Part shown: positions 36,492 through 46,444 of the stretch, piece by piece
Numbering within the stretch: the stretch's first letter is position 1
Layout: the number at the start of each line of letters is the position of its first letter
Source: Tianweitania aestuarii
Lineage (GTDB): Bacteria; Pseudomonadota; Alphaproteobacteria; Rhizobiales; Rhizobiaceae
Reading direction: 5' to 3'
Assembly (NCBI RefSeq): GCF_018457165.1
Contig: NZ_JAFMNX010000001.1
Coordinates: 1,426,001 to 1,490,000 of the forward strand
Length of the DNA: 64,000 nucleotides
Program-made: the position numbers and the translations under genes
The notes under the pieces: generated by a model
Database searches by the model: none
Told to the model about the DNA's origin: nothing
The model's input: the letters and a program-made list of their open reading frames with translations, nothing else

Positions 36492-37892
36492 GTGCGTCAG
36501 ACATCGGCCAGCCTCCTCTCTGCCTTCTGCCAAACTGCCAAGACTGCACTGGTCGCCTTGACCATGCTGTCGTTGGGAGCTGCTGCTGCACAAGCTGCTT
36601 CCAACCCGCGCTATGCGGCCATCGTGGTTGATGCGAACACGGGCAAGACACTGTATTCCTCAAGCGCCGACGGCATGCGCTACCCAGCCTCGCTCACGAA
36701 AATGATGACGCTTTATCTCGTCTTCGATGCGCTGAAGGCCGGTCGCATTCGCCTCGATTCGCGCGTGCCCTTCTCGAAATACGCCGCAGCCCGTCCGCCA
36801 ACGAAGATCGGCATCCGTCCTGGCAATTCCGTGTCGGTCGAGGATGCGATTCTCTCGCTCATCACGAAGTCGGCGAACGATGCGGCGGCAGCGCTCGGTG
36901 AACTGATCGGCGGAACCGAATCCAATTTCGCACAGATGATGACCGCCAAGGCCCGCAGCCTCGGCATGGACAAGACCACCTTCCGCAATGCCTCGGGCCT
37001 GCCGGATCCCAACCAGCGTACCACCGCGCGTGACATGGCGACGCTCGGAATTGCGCTGCGCGAGCATCATGCGAAGTACTATCCTTATTTCTCCACGACC
37101 TCGTTCAAGCTCGGCAAGCAGACCATCAACGGTCACAACCGCCTGCTCGGCCGCATCAAGGGCGTCGATGGCATCAAGACCGGCTACATCAACGCGTCGG
37201 GCTTCAACCTTGTCACCTCGATCAAGGACGGCGACCGCAAGCTCGTTGCCGTTGTTCTCGGCGGCACTTCGGGTGCGGCTCGCGACAATCAGATGGCCAA
37301 GCTGATCAAGACCTATCTGCCAAAGGCTTCCACCCGGTCCACCGGCCTGCTCGTTGCCCGCGGCAACACGGACATGCCGGAGGTTCAGGCATACGCTGCG
37401 GTTCTGCCGCACAACGATGCCCCGACCCCGAGCGGCCGTCCGGGCGCAGCCATCATCGAACAGGTTCTCGCTGAAGCTTCGGTGAAGCCGGATCTCCAGG
37501 TAGCATCCGTGCAGACGGAGAAGACGGCCCGCTTGAAGGAAAGCGTCGCACGCTCGGCGGCTGTTGTTGCTGCCTCGATCGATCCTGTCGCGACCGCTTC
37601 GACCACGTCGGTTGCTGCCATCCAGGCAAGTGCAAATCCAGGCGACAGCGGCTGGGCCATTCAGGTTGCCTCGCTCGGTTCGGCAGGCGAAGCGCAGTCC
37701 ATGCTGTCGCGGGTTGCCAGCAAGGCGACCGGAATTCTCTCGGCAGACGCTGCCTTCACCGAAACCTTCACCAAGGGTGGCACCACCTACTACCGCGCAC
37801 GCTTCGGCGGCTACGGTTCGAAGGACGAGGCATGGAGCACATGCAGCGCCCTGAAGAAGAAGGACATCCCCTGCTACGCGATTGAGCGATAA
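36492..37892 (+). CDS. D-alanyl-D-alanine carboxypeptidase with C-terminal SPOR domain
   Basis: This 466-residue penicillin-binding protein trims the terminal D-Ala of peptidoglycan stem peptides. It has a signal sequence ending near AAQAAS, the S11 peptidase motifs Ser67-Leu-Thr-Lys70, Ser127-Ala-Asn129 and Lys229-Thr-Gly, an Ala/Thr/Ser-rich linker, and a SPOR domain (GWAIQVASLGSAGEAQSML to CSALKKKDIPCYAI) that would bind denuded septal glycan. The start is GTG 36492, preceded by AAGGG; an in-frame ATG at 36432 would add 20 residues before the signal. The SPOR tail suggests a role at division. Confidence 0.94.
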   Translation: MRQTSASLLSAFCQTAKTALVALTMLSLGAAAAQAASNPRYAAIVVDANTGKTLYSSSADGMRYPASLTKMMTLYLVFDALKAGRIRLDSRVPFSKYAAARPPTKIGIRPGNSVSVEDAILSLITKSANDAAAALGELIGGTESNFAQMMTAKARSLGMDKTTFRNASGLPDPNQRTTARDMATLGIALREHHAKYYPYFSTTSFKLGKQTINGHNRLLGRIKGVDGIKTGYINASGFNLVTSIKDGDRKLVAVVLGGTSGAARDNQMAKLIKTYLPKASTRSTGLLVARGNTDMPEVQAYAAVLPHNDAPTPSGRPGAAIIEQVLAEASVKPDLQVASVQTEKTARLKESVARSAAVVAASIDPVATASTTSVAAIQASANPGDSGWAIQVASLGSAGEAQSMLSRVASKATGILSADAAFTETFTKGGTTYYRARFGGYGSKDEAWSTCSALKKKDIPCYAIER

Positions 37893-37951
37893 CCACTTTC
37901 CTCAGTGCCGGTATTGGTGCCGGCTCCCCCTTTGTACCGCGTCGATGGAAT

Positions 37952-38647
37952 TTAGTTATGGTGAGAGAGCAGGACGTCCTTCGCTTCGTTGATCCGCGCA
38001 GCCAGGAAGGTCGAACCGCCGCGGTCGGGATGCAGCCGTTGCATCAGGCGGCGATGAGCATGGCGGATGTCAGCCGCGGTCGCAGTCGCTTCAAGACCAA
38101 GGACCTTGTAGGCCTCCTCCTTGCTCATGGCGCTCGTTCCTGGCGTGCGTCGAGCCCGCGTGTGAACGTCCGGTTGCACGTGCTGGCGCCAGGTGGCGAA
38201 ACGGCTATCAAGATACGCTTCTAGAAGACGGACGCTTTCGCGGTCGCTGCGGATTTCCTTCAGGACAATAAGCAGCGCATCCATATCCAAAGTGCCGAGG
38301 AGCTGTCCTTCATGGCTCCCGGCCAGAACGTGCCCTTCCAGGGCACCCGTGTCATGATCAAGCTGCATCTCGAGCGCAGCGGTCCTGACATGTGAGCGCC
38401 GGCCCGTCAGTGGCTTCCGCTTCTTGCGTCTTCGGCCAACGAGAAACCACGCTCCTGCGGCCGAGACCATCATTCCACCCGGCACCGCTGATCCAAGCAA
38501 CAGCAAGACAACGCCCAAACCGGTCAGCACGGCAGGACCGGCAACCGGGATGCCACGCGCCAGACGCCCGGCATCCATCCGCAGAAACAGGGCAGCTGCG
38601 GCTGCGAGCAGAAGTATCGCTATTGTGGCAACAACCAGGACGCTCAT
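37952..38647 (-). CDS. Membrane-anchored J-domain protein (DnaJ/TIM14-like)
   Basis: This 231-residue protein has hydrophobic segments at about 4-22 and 36-70, a basic linker (RRRKKRKPLTGRRS), a middle domain (MQLDHDTGALEGHVLAG), and a C-terminal J domain of about 55 residues with the HPD motif (LMQRLHPDRGGS). The architecture resembles TIM14/DjlA-like J proteins that recruit DnaK to the membrane. It is convergent with the D,D-carboxypeptidase. The partner and client are unknown. Confidence 0.9.
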   Translation of the reverse strand: MSVLVVATIAILLLAAAAALFLRMDAGRLARGIPVAGPAVLTGLGVVLLLLGSAVPGGMMVSAAGAWFLVGRRRKKRKPLTGRRSHVRTAALEMQLDHDTGALEGHVLAGSHEGQLLGTLDMDALLIVLKEIRSDRESVRLLEAYLDSRFATWRQHVQPDVHTRARRTPGTSAMSKEEAYKVLGLEATATAADIRHAHRRLMQRLHPDRGGSTFLAARINEAKDVLLSHHN

Positions 38648-38874
38648 TGGCGATCATTCCACCGCCGAAGAACCGGCTTACGCAGACGCGGCAGTTTAGC
38701 CGGTACAGGTGGGACTGCACCGCTCGATGGTTCGCGTAATGGGACCGCTTCGGCCTGTATGCTCGTGCTCATGCAACAGAGATGAGACGCGGCCGGTCAT
38801 GAGGCAAGGGCAGCAAGCCGCCCGAACCTTCTCTTCAATCTTGTTTGATCGTCCAGACGATCGCGCCAGAGCGC

Positions 38875-39306
38875 CTACAGAAGACCGAGTTCTGCCAGTT
38901 CCAGCCGAAGCTTTGGCGGCATCTCGGCGATGGCATTTGCGCCGCCGAGATCCTCCGGCGCATCTTCTGGCTTGAGGTAACGCCATCCTTGGAATGGACG
39001 TCGCGGCTGCCACTGCGTGCGGACAACCTGCGGATCCAGCATCAAGCGGCAACGACCGATTCCCTCGCCGTCGGTAAAGGGTTCGATCCCGATCAAACGC
39101 TGACGGCATTGCACGGTGCCTTTGATCACCCAGTAGATCGAGCCACCGTCGAGCACTTCAGGCTTGCGCTGCGGCACCATGCGCGTCGTATGGAAATGAT
39201 GCTCATGACCGGCACGCGCCCGCTCGGCGCGAATATGCGTGATCCAGGCTTCGAGATCTTCAACCGTTTCGACGCCGACGCAGAGCTTCAGGATGTGGAG
39301 AGCCAT
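38875..39306 (-). CDS. DUF1489 family protein
   Basis: This is a 143-residue cytoplasmic protein of the alphaproteobacterial DUF1489 family (COG5458). Conserved-looking parts are LHILKLCVGVETVEDLEAW, TRMVPQRKPEVLDGGSIYWVIKG, and PRRPFQGWRYLKPEDAP. The function is unknown. It lies 73 nt downstream of the L-serine dehydratase gene on the same strand and may be co-transcribed. The 227 nt between it and the J-domain gene hold nothing I can support. Confidence 0.88.
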   Translation of the reverse strand: MALHILKLCVGVETVEDLEAWITHIRAERARAGHEHHFHTTRMVPQRKPEVLDGGSIYWVIKGTVQCRQRLIGIEPFTDGEGIGRCRLMLDPQVVRTQWQPRRPFQGWRYLKPEDAPEDLGGANAIAEMPPKLRLELAELGLL

Positions 39307-39379
39307 GCCGCTTCATACGCCTGCGGATTGTGGCATCAAATCGATCGAAGGAAGTTCTCCACAGGCACGCTGCGGCAGG

Positions 39380-40783
39380 TCAGCACTCGACGACGTTGAC
39401 GGCAAGGCCGCCCTGGCTGGTTTCCTTGTAGCGCTCGTTCATGTCGAGGCCGGTCTGGCGCATCGTCTCAATCGCAGCATCCAAGGGCACGAAATGCGTG
39501 CCGTCGCCTTTGATGGCGAGCGACGCAGCCGTCACCGCTTTCACCGCACCCAGCGCATTGCGCTCGATGCAAGGCACCTGAACCAACCCGCCGACGGGAT
39601 CGCAGGTCATGCCCAGATGATGCTCGAGCGCGATCTCGGCTGCGTTTTCGATCTGCTCGGGCGTTCCACCCATCACCGCAGCCAACCCGGCAGCCGCCAT
39701 CGCCGACGCGGAGCCGACCTCGCCCTGACATCCGACCTCGGCACCGGAGATCGACGCATTGTGCTTGATGATGCCCCCGACGGCTGCCGACGTCAGGAGA
39801 AAGTTGCGGATGTCGGTCTGGTCGGCTTCGGGATAGAAGTGCAGCCAATAGCGCATCACCGCCGGCACGACACCGGCCGCACCGTTGGTCGGCGCGGTCA
39901 CCACGCGCCCGCCTGCGGCATTCTCTTCGTTGACGGCCATCGCATAAATCGAGAGCCAGTCATTGGCGAGCAGTGGATTGGGTCGGTTCTGCCGCCATTC
40001 TTCCTGCAGCCGGTCATGCAACTGGCGCGCACGACGCTTCACCTTCAGCCCGCCGGGCATGATGCCTTCTTTCGAAAGCCCTCGCTCGATGCATCCCTGC
40101 ATGGCGCCCCAGACGCGATCTAGGCCCTCATCCAGTTCCTGTTGCGACAGGTGGATCTCTTCGTTGGCCCGCTTCATCTCGGCGATCGACAGACCGCTCC
40201 GCTTTGCCATCGCCAGCATTTCCGCGGCATTGCGGAATGGGTAAGGAACACGCGGTGCGGATGTGGAGCCGGAGGTCGACTTCAGGCGCTGCAGCTCTTC
40301 TTCCGAAACCACGAAGCCGCCGCCGATCGAGTAATAGATCCGTCGCAACAAAAGCCGATCATCGGTGTCGAAGGCGTTGAAGGCCATTCCGTTGGCGTGA
40401 CCTGGCAAAGGCACTTTCTTGTCGAGCACCAGGTCGGTTTTCGGATCGAAGCGATAGCCATCGCCGTGCCCGGCCGGCCGCACCCGCTTCTCAAACCCGA
40501 CGCGCTCGAGGATTGCGTCATTCTGGTCGGGATCAACCGTGGTGGGCACGAACCCTGCCAGCCCGAGGATCACCGCGCGATCGGTGCCATGGCCAACGCC
40601 GGTAAAAGCCAGCGAGCCATGCAGACTGACAGCCAGCCGGTCGACCCGAGCGTTCGCTGGCCGCGGCCAGTCCCCGCTCTGCAGCTCATCGAGAAAGCGG
40701 GCGGCAGCGGTCATCGGGCCCATCGTGTGCGAGCTCGAAGGGCCAATGCCGATCTTGTAGAGGTCGAAGACGGAAAGAAACAT
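39380..40783 (-). CDS. sdaA: L-serine ammonia-lyase (iron-sulfur, single-chain)
   Basis: This 467-residue enzyme deaminates L-serine to pyruvate and ammonia. The N-terminal beta-type domain carries the signature [13 protein letters not shown]. The C-terminal alpha-type domain carries [18 protein letters not shown] and [18 protein letters not shown], whose cysteines ligate the [4Fe-4S] cluster. It is the fused single-chain form usual in proteobacteria. ATG 40783 starts with [10 protein letters not shown], the usual beginning. Confidence 0.97.
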   Translation of the reverse strand: MFLSVFDLYKIGIGPSSSHTMGPMTAAARFLDELQSGDWPRPANARVDRLAVSLHGSLAFTGVGHGTDRAVILGLAGFVPTTVDPDQNDAILERVGFEKRVRPAGHGDGYRFDPKTDLVLDKKVPLPGHANGMAFNAFDTDDRLLLRRIYYSIGGGFVVSEEELQRLKSTSGSTSAPRVPYPFRNAAEMLAMAKRSGLSIAEMKRANEEIHLSQQELDEGLDRVWGAMQGCIERGLSKEGIMPGGLKVKRRARQLHDRLQEEWRQNRPNPLLANDWLSIYAMAVNEENAAGGRVVTAPTNGAAGVVPAVMRYWLHFYPEADQTDIRNFLLTSAAVGGIIKHNASISGAEVGCQGEVGSASAMAAAGLAAVMGGTPEQIENAAEIALEHHLGMTCDPVGGLVQVPCIERNALGAVKAVTAASLAIKGDGTHFVPLDAAIETMRQTGLDMNERYKETSQGGLAVNVVEC

Positions 40784-40920
40784 CGTGCCTCAATATCGTG
40801 ATGGTCGCAGGCATTTGCCAGAGCATCATGCATGCGCCCACTCGGCGCATCGCACCTTCTGCGGACCGACCTCGCATGATCCGGACGCGACATCGCTCTC
40901 GCTCATCGAAGTCGTTCAAT

Positions 40921-40947
40921 GAAAAAGGGACGCATCGCTGCGTCCCT
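40921..40947 (-). terminator. Intrinsic terminator after the 43-aa membrane protein gene
   Basis: A 9-bp perfect stem (AGGGACGCA/TGCGTCCCT) with a TCGC loop is followed on the minus strand by TTTTTC. It lies about 29 nt after the stop of the small gene at 40976-41107, giving independent evidence for a transcript there. Confidence 0.75.
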
Positions 40948-40975
40948 CCGACAATCCGGTGCTGAGCTCTTTGTG

Positions 40976-41107
40976 TCAGCCAGCGGAGACGAGCACGACT
41001 CCGCTTTCGGCGCCGGTGACAAGCCATGTCAGCGCCATCACGACAACGAATCCAAAAACTGCTTTGACCGTGAGGCCCCAGCAGGACTTCTGCTCATGAT
41101 CGTCCAT
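40976..41107 (-). CDS. Small single-pass membrane protein (43 aa), unknown function
   Basis: This short gene encodes an N-terminal polar part (MDDHEQKSCWGLTVK), one hydrophobic segment (AVFGFVVVMALTWLV, residues about 16-30) and a short tail ending VVLVSAG. A GGA lies about 5 nt upstream of the ATG, so ribosome binding is weak. The call rests on the downstream terminator, the membrane-helix pattern and the otherwise empty 560-nt gap between the L-serine dehydratase and DUF599 genes. The layout (polar N-terminus plus one helix) recalls small respiratory-complex subunits, but I cannot identify it. The flanking 40784-40920 and 41108-41342 show nothing else. Confidence 0.55.
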   Translation of the reverse strand: MDDHEQKSCWGLTVKAVFGFVVVMALTWLVTGAESGVVLVSAG

Positions 41108-41342
41108 ATCGGTCCATGTAATTTGATCGCAGCCGGCAAATGGGTTCGCCGCCGCGGCGCTCGATTAGCCGATCTGGATCGGCACCGCAATGCACAATAT
41201 GGCTTCAACAAGGCAGATGAAGCACCTGCTGTACGCGAAGCCATTACGATCAGAGACTTAATCGACGGAATATGTTCATCTTCTCCTAACGCCTGCGGCC
41301 GAATCTGGGCACGATGTCGGAGACGTTTCAAACTGGGGTCAT

Positions 41343-42044
41343 ATGCAACAAACCGTTCCGCTCACGACTTTTGATATTGCAGCACTGCTGTTCTTCATCC
41401 TGCTCTGGGCGTTCTATGCCGCAGCCGTCGGCGGGCACGTCTTCAGCCGGCCGTCGCTGACTGTCGCCATGAACAAGCAGCGGCGACAGTGGATTGAAAC
41501 CATGGCCAAGCGTGAGTTGCGGATGATCGACACCAGCATCTTGAGCGGGCTGCAAACGGGCACCGGTTTCTTCGCCTCCACTTCGCTCTTCGCGCTTGGC
41601 GGTTGCGTGGCGCTTATTGGCCAATCGCAGCAGGTTCTGGCGGTGCTGAACGACATTCCGTTCATTCACCAGCCGGAACGCGGCGTGTTCGAGATCAAGA
41701 CGGTCGGACTGAGCTGCTTGTTCGCTTATTCGTTCTTCAAGTTCGCCTGGTCTTACCGGCTCTTCAACTACTGCTCGATCCTGATCGGCGCGGTTCCCCC
41801 CGTCGCCGACGCGGATCTCGCACCGCGCGCCTTCAATGCGGCCATCGAACGGGCTGCGCGCATGAACATCCTGGCAGGCAAGCACTTCAATGCCGGCCTG
41901 CTCGGGATCTTCTTTTCGATCGGTTATCTCGGCTGGTTCATCGGACCGGTGATCTTTGCTTCGAGCAGCGTCCTTGTGGTGATCGTGCTTCTGCGGCGCC
42001 AGTTCTTTTCAAAAGCGCGCCAAACCGTGCTCAGCGATCACTAG
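41343..42044 (+). CDS. DUF599 family membrane protein
   Basis: This 233-residue integral membrane protein has about four hydrophobic segments and resembles DUF599 (COG3821). Features are AALLFFILLWAFYAAAVGG, the conserved RRQWIETMAKRELRMIDT, TGTGFFASTSLFALGG, and FKFAWSYRLFNYCSILIGA. The function is unknown. Its last 14 nt overlap the convergent YdcF-like gene. Confidence 0.9.
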   Translation: MQQTVPLTTFDIAALLFFILLWAFYAAAVGGHVFSRPSLTVAMNKQRRQWIETMAKRELRMIDTSILSGLQTGTGFFASTSLFALGGCVALIGQSQQVLAVLNDIPFIHQPERGVFEIKTVGLSCLFAYSFFKFAWSYRLFNYCSILIGAVPPVADADLAPRAFNAAIERAARMNILAGKHFNAGLLGIFFSIGYLGWFIGPVIFASSSVLVVIVLLRRQFFSKARQTVLSDH

Positions 42045-42834
42045 GCCCGGGAAAAGGCGTGTCGATCCGCCCGGTGAGCCAGTACGCGGTCAACCCGATC
42101 CATTCACGCAAAGCGACCGTTGTGGCTGAAAGCGAGTCGAGAGGATTGTCGGTCGCCAGTCCCGGCATCTCGTCACCGCGTGTGCGATAATCAACCGGCC
42201 AAGGCACCACGTCGAAGCCCGCCTTGCGAAACAGCGCCATCGAGCGCGGCATATGGAAAGCAGAGGTGACCAGCAGCCACGTCTCGCCTTTTTTGGGTTG
42301 AACCAGATCGCGGCTGAAGATGGCGTTCTCGAACGTGTCGCGTGACTTGTTTTCAAGCATCAGGCGGTCGCGTGGCAAGCCGAGACCTTCGAGCAGACGC
42401 GGTGCCGAATCCGCGTCGCCCTCGCCTTCGGTGACCAGCGATCCGTTGCCGCCGGAAAGAACGATCCGCGCTTGCGGATAACGCCGGGCGAGCACGGCCG
42501 TTTCCACGAGGCGGTCTCCGCCGGAATTCAGCTCATAGCCACCGCGCTTGAGGTTGATCGCGCCTTCCATGCCGCCGCCCAGCATGATGATGCCGGCAAC
42601 CGTCTGCGGTGCAGGATCAGGCCGCGAAAAGCGATCTTCCAGGAAGCGGAGCGCGAAGGGTCCGATCGAGGACCAGACCGCGAGCGCGAGAATGACAAAC
42701 GCCAGGCTCGCAGTCGCCAGTCCGAAGCGCTGCCAGCGCAGGATCAAGGCGCACAGCGTCGTCAGCAGCAGAATGCCGATCAGGTTGATCGGCTGCAGAA
42801 GGAACCAGAAGATCTTGGCGGCAATGAAGAACAT
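42031..42834 (-). CDS. YdcF/SanA-like DUF218 membrane protein (ElyC-type)
   Basis: This 267-residue protein has two N-terminal transmembrane segments (about 1-22 and 32-58) and a DUF218 domain with VAGIIMLGGGMEG, ARIVLSGGNGSLV, NKSRDTFENAIFS, LLVTSAFHMPRSMALFRKAGFDVVPWPVDY (as two motifs), and a C-terminal EWIGLTAYWLTGRID. The layout matches the ElyC/YdcF envelope-biogenesis group. It lies 29 nt downstream of gatA in the same direction. Confidence 0.9.
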   Translation of the reverse strand: MFFIAAKIFWFLLQPINLIGILLLTTLCALILRWQRFGLATASLAFVILALAVWSSIGPFALRFLEDRFSRPDPAPQTVAGIIMLGGGMEGAINLKRGGYELNSGGDRLVETAVLARRYPQARIVLSGGNGSLVTEGEGDADSAPRLLEGLGLPRDRLMLENKSRDTFENAIFSRDLVQPKKGETWLLVTSAFHMPRSMALFRKAGFDVVPWPVDYRTRGDEMPGLATDNPLDSLSATTVALREWIGLTAYWLTGRIDTPFPGPSDR

Positions 42835-42863
42835 CGCCGCCCTTTATCCGACTCGCGTCGGGC

Positions 42864-44345
42864 TCACCACCACTTGGGCGCTTCGAACCGGCCAGCAGCC
42901 TGTTCGATGACATGCGCGGTGCGGAACAGTGTTTCTTCCTCGAACGGCTTGCCGATGAGCTGCAGCCCCAGCGGCAGACCCTTGTGGTCGAGACCGGCCG
43001 GCACGGCGATGCCCGGAAGACCGGCCATGTTCACCGTCACCGTGAAGATGTCGTTGAGGTACATCTTTACGGGATCCGCAGCCATCTCCTGGTCGGCAAT
43101 GCCGAAGGCCGAGGATGGTGTAGCCGGCGTCAGGATCGCATCGACGCCGTCGGCGAAAACAGTTTCGAAGTCGCGCTTGATCAGCGTGCGGACCTTCTGC
43201 GCCTGCACGTAATAGGCGTCATAATAACCAGCCGACAGAACGTAGGTGCCGATCATGATGCGGCGCTTCACCTCGCGACCGAAACCGGCAGCGCGGGTCT
43301 GCTCATACATGTCGGTGATGTCCTTGCCCGGCACGCGCAAACCGTAGCGAACGCCGTCATAGCGCGCCAGGTTCGACGAGGCTTCGGCGGGTGCCACGAT
43401 GTAATAAGCCGGCAGCGCGTATTTTGTGTGCGGCAGGGTGATGTCGACGATCTCGGCGCCAGCATCCTTCAACCAGGCAATGCCCTGCTGCCACAGCGTC
43501 TCGATCTCTTCCGGCATGCCTTCAACGCGATATTCGCGCGGAATGCCGATCTTCATGCCCTTCACCGACTGGCCGAGTGCAGCCGTGTAATCCGGCACCG
43601 GCAGATCGACAGAAGTCGCATCCTTCTTGTCCACCGAAGCCATCGACTGCAGAAGGATCGCCGCATCACGGACGTCGCGCGCGATCGGACCGGCCTGATC
43701 GAGCGAAGAAGCGAAGGCGACCGTGCCCCAGCGCGAACAACGGCCATAAGTCGGCTTGATGCCAACCGTCCCCGTGAACGCGGCCGGCTGTCGGATCGAA
43801 CCGCCCGTATCCGTCGCAGTCGCACCGGCGCAGAGCCAGGCGGCAACGGCGGCAGCCGATCCACCCGAAGAGCCGCCCGGCACCAGATCCGTGTTCGAGC
43901 CCTTGGCGCGCCAGGGGTTCTTAACCGGTCCGTAATAGCTCGTCTCGTTGGAAGAGCCCATTGCGAACTCGTCCATGTTGAGCTTGCCGAGCATCACTGC
44001 GCCATCGGCCCAGAGATTGGCCGTGACCGTCGATTCATACCGTGGCTTGAAGCCGTCAAGGATGTGGCTTGCGGCCTGCGTATGAACGCCCTCGGTCGCA
44101 AAAAGGTCCTTGATGCCCAGCGGAATGCCTTCCAGCGCACCCGCCTGCCCGCCGGCAAGGCGCTCGTCCGATGCCTTCGCCATGGCGCGCGCCTTGTCAT
44201 GCGTAACAGCGACATAGGCGTTGAAGGTCTCGTTGGCCGCTTCGATTGCGCCGAGATAGGCGTCGGTCAGCTCAAGCGCAGTGAACTCGCGCGCATCGAG
44301 CTTGGCACGGGCTTCCGCGATGGTCAGTTTGGTCAGGTCGCTCAT
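42864..44345 (-). CDS. gatA: Aspartyl/glutamyl-tRNA amidotransferase subunit A
   Basis: GatA is the amidase subunit of the GatCAB complex, which converts misacylated Glu-tRNA(Gln) and/or Asp-tRNA(Asn) to the correct amides. At 493 residues it has normal length. The amidase signature is [17 protein letters not shown], preceded by [15 protein letters not shown], which contains the catalytic Lys. gatC lies upstream in the same run, with one GNAT gene between them; gatB is not next to gatA in this window. Confidence 0.97.
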   Translation of the reverse strand: MSDLTKLTIAEARAKLDAREFTALELTDAYLGAIEAANETFNAYVAVTHDKARAMAKASDERLAGGQAGALEGIPLGIKDLFATEGVHTQAASHILDGFKPRYESTVTANLWADGAVMLGKLNMDEFAMGSSNETSYYGPVKNPWRAKGSNTDLVPGGSSGGSAAAVAAWLCAGATATDTGGSIRQPAAFTGTVGIKPTYGRCSRWGTVAFASSLDQAGPIARDVRDAAILLQSMASVDKKDATSVDLPVPDYTAALGQSVKGMKIGIPREYRVEGMPEEIETLWQQGIAWLKDAGAEIVDITLPHTKYALPAYYIVAPAEASSNLARYDGVRYGLRVPGKDITDMYEQTRAAGFGREVKRRIMIGTYVLSAGYYDAYYVQAQKVRTLIKRDFETVFADGVDAILTPATPSSAFGIADQEMAADPVKMYLNDIFTVTVNMAGLPGIAVPAGLDHKGLPLGLQLIGKPFEEETLFRTAHVIEQAAGRFEAPKWW

Positions 44346-44812
44346 GGAACAAGCTTCTTTTCATAGAACCGGTTATGGCCGGCATCGGGATAATCGAGAA
44401 TACGGCCGCAGCGCGTAAAGCCGCTGCGTTCATAAATGCGGTAGGCGGGTTCGAAGCCGTCCGCCTCTCCGGTTTCAAGCACCAAGCGCGTCAGGTTCTT
44501 TTCCCGTGCGAGCTTTTCGAGCTTCGCGAGAATGGCCTTCCCGACACGTTCGCCACGCACGGCCGGACGCGTGAACATCCGCTTCACTTCGCCCACGCCC
44601 TGCCCGCAATCCTTGATCGCACCCATGCCAACCGCCTCGCCAGCCTCGTTGCGGGCGACCACCAAGGTCACGGCGCCATCCGCCATCTGCTCGACGGTCA
44701 TCTGAAACTGGAACTCGCGCGGCGTTAGCGGGATCATCGTCGCGTTGAGCTCGGAAACGAGCCCGCGGACGTCATCCTGCAACGGGGTTTCGATTGCGAG
44801 CGAAACGGCCAT
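44342..44812 (-). CDS. GNAT family N-acetyltransferase
   Basis: This 156-residue GNAT protein contains [40 protein letters not shown] (the acetyl-CoA-binding R/Q-x-x-G-x-G/A-like segment, RGERVGKA), [23 protein letters not shown], and [16 protein letters not shown] chose ATG 44812, 4 nt after the gatC stop; the longer frame upstream is antisense-like sequence over gatC. It overlaps the gatA start by 4 nt, so it is locked into the gatC-gatA transcript. The substrate is unknown. Confidence 0.9.
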   Translation of the reverse strand: MAVSLAIETPLQDDVRGLVSELNATMIPLTPREFQFQMTVEQMADGAVTLVVARNEAGEAVGMGAIKDCGQGVGEVKRMFTRPAVRGERVGKAILAKLEKLAREKNLTRLVLETGEADGFEPAYRIYERSGFTRCGRILDYPDAGHNRFYEKKLVP

Positions 44813-44816
44813 CTGA

Positions 44817-45104
44817 TTACTCGATGACCTTTGGCACCATGAAGAAGTTTTCTTCCGTCGCCGGCGCGTTGGCGACGACATCGGCAGCCTTGCTGCCATC
44901 GGTCACCGCATCATCGCGGCGGCGCATCTGCATGGGAATCACGGAGGTCATGGGCTCGACGCCGGACACGTCGACTTCGCCCAACTGTTCCACGAAGCCG
45001 AGGATCGCGTTGAGCTCGCCGGTCATGCGCTGGGCGTCTTCAGCTGTCACCGCAATGCGGGCAAGGCGCGCCACGCGCGTCACTGTATCGACATCGACCG
45101 ACAT
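44817..45104 (-). CDS. gatC: Aspartyl/glutamyl-tRNA amidotransferase subunit C
   Basis: GatC is the small stabilising subunit (95 residues) of GatCAB. It reads [19 protein letters not shown] near the start, [22 protein letters not shown] in the middle (as two helices), and ends [10 protein letters not shown], the conserved C-terminus. I chose ATG 45104 by homology; upstream in-frame starts are unsupported. Confidence 0.96.
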   Translation of the reverse strand: MSVDVDTVTRVARLARIAVTAEDAQRMTGELNAILGFVEQLGEVDVSGVEPMTSVIPMQMRRRDDAVTDGSKAADVVANAPATEENFFMVPKVIE

Positions 45105-45185
45105 ACTCGTCTCCGGCGGCTGGTGTTGGAGTCCCCGCGCTATACCGGTGCAGGCTTGGGCGTGCAACCCAAGCCTGCGGCAGGA

Positions 45186-45887
45186 TCAGACCTGAACCGG
45201 CTCGCCGATCGTCGGGATCAGAACGGCAACATCTGAATCCGCCATGCCGGCTTCAAAAGTTTCGGCACTCTGGTCGAGCAATCCGAAGGTCGCGTAGTGG
45301 CAAGGCACCACGGTGCGGAAGTTGAAGTAGCGCCGGCAAGCAAGCGCCGCGACCGCGCCACCCATCGTGAAGCGATCGCCAACCGGCACGAGGCCGATCT
45401 CAGGCTGATGCAGCTCGTTGATCAGCGCCATATCCCCGAAAATATCCGTATCGCCCATGTGATACAGCGTCGGCTCGTTCTCGAAATGCAGCACCAGTCC
45501 GGCGGGATTGCCGAGATAAACGTTCTCGCCATTCTCGAGCGTATAGGCCGAGGAATGCAGTGCATTCACAAAGGTGACGGTGAAGCCGTTGCAATCGAGC
45601 GTCCCGCCATGATTGCCCGGGTTGACGTTCGTCACGCCCTTGGTCGCCATGAAGCCGCAGAGTTCGGGATTGGCAACGAGCATCGCGCCCGTAGCTTTGG
45701 CGATTTCCGCAGCATCGCCGACATGGTCATTATGGCCATGCGTGAGCAGAACATGCGTCACGCCTTCAGCGGCTTCCTGCCAGCCCTTGTTCCAGGAAGG
45801 ATTTCCGGTCAGGAAGGGATCGATGAGAATGCTGGCGCCGCCGGCTTTGATCTTGAAGGCCGAATGCCCGTACCACGTCAGTTCCAT
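45186..45887 (-). CDS. UPF0173-type metal-dependent hydrolase (metallo-beta-lactamase fold)
   Basis: This 233-residue protein resembles the UPF0173/YtkL family. It shows the start [13 protein letters not shown], the metal motif [13 protein letters not shown] (HxHxDH variant HGHNDH), and downstream His/Asp residues in [15 protein letters not shown] and [10 protein letters not shown]. The substrate is unknown. It lies 81 nt upstream of gatC on the same strand and is divergent from ruvX. Confidence 0.92.
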   Translation of the reverse strand: MELTWYGHSAFKIKAGGASILIDPFLTGNPSWNKGWQEAAEGVTHVLLTHGHNDHVGDAAEIAKATGAMLVANPELCGFMATKGVTNVNPGNHGGTLDCNGFTVTFVNALHSSAYTLENGENVYLGNPAGLVLHFENEPTLYHMGDTDIFGDMALINELHQPEIGLVPVGDRFTMGGAVAALACRRYFNFRTVVPCHYATFGLLDQSAETFEAGMADSDVAVLIPTIGEPVQV

Positions 45888-45979
45888 ATCACGTCCTTTG
45901 TATCCGCCCCGGCCTTTGCGTCAGCCTTGCTGGCTCAGAAGGATAGTCGCGAGGCAAAACAGGACAAGAGGATGCGGCC

Positions 45980-46444
45980 ATGCCTGTTATGACCCTCGAA
46001 GCTTTTGCCGCGTACCATCAGCCTGGCCGCACGATAGCCGGACTCGATCTCGGCACCAAGACGATCGGTCTTGCCATTTCCGACCGCTCCCTTGCCTTCG
46101 CGCATCCGCGCAAGGTCATCACCCGCAAGAAGTTCGGCCTAGATGCGCAGGCGCTGCTTGCCGCCTTTGGCGACGAAGTCGAAGCGGCCGTGATCGGTTT
46201 TCCGCTCAACATGGATGGCAGCGAAGGGCCCCGCGCTCAGGCAACCAAGGCCTTCGTCCGCAACATGGACAAGCTGACGCCCGTCCCCTTCATTCTGTGG
46301 GATGAGCGCCTGTCGACGGTTGCAGCGCAGCGCACCCTCATCGGCATGGACGTTTCGCGCGCCAAACGCGACGAGCGCATCGATTCGGCTGCCGCTGCCT
46401 TCATTCTGCAAGGCGCGCTCGATCGTCTGACCGCGCTGTTGTGA
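45980..46444 (+). CDS. ruvX: Putative Holliday junction resolvase / pre-16S rRNA nuclease RuvX (YqgF)
   Basis: This 154-residue RNase H-like nuclease shows the catalytic motif [16 protein letters not shown] (first Asp), [17 protein letters not shown], and [11 protein letters not shown] (Glu), then [14 protein letters not shown] with the final Asp. In E. coli the homologue matures the 5' end of 16S rRNA. The stop directly abuts the convergent acyl-CoA dehydrogenase gene. Confidence 0.95.
   Translation: MPVMTLEAFAAYHQPGRTIAGLDLGTKTIGLAISDRSLAFAHPRKVITRKKFGLDAQALLAAFGDEVEAAVIGFPLNMDGSEGPRAQATKAFVRNMDKLTPVPFILWDERLSTVAAQRTLIGMDVSRAKRDERIDSAAAAFILQGALDRLTALL

Noticed and set aside
37893-37951. 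Terminator after the D,D-carboxypeptidase gene
   Set aside because: GCCGG/CCGGC could pair over 5 bp with an 8-nt loop, but the following sequence is CCCCCTTTG, so it is too weak to call.
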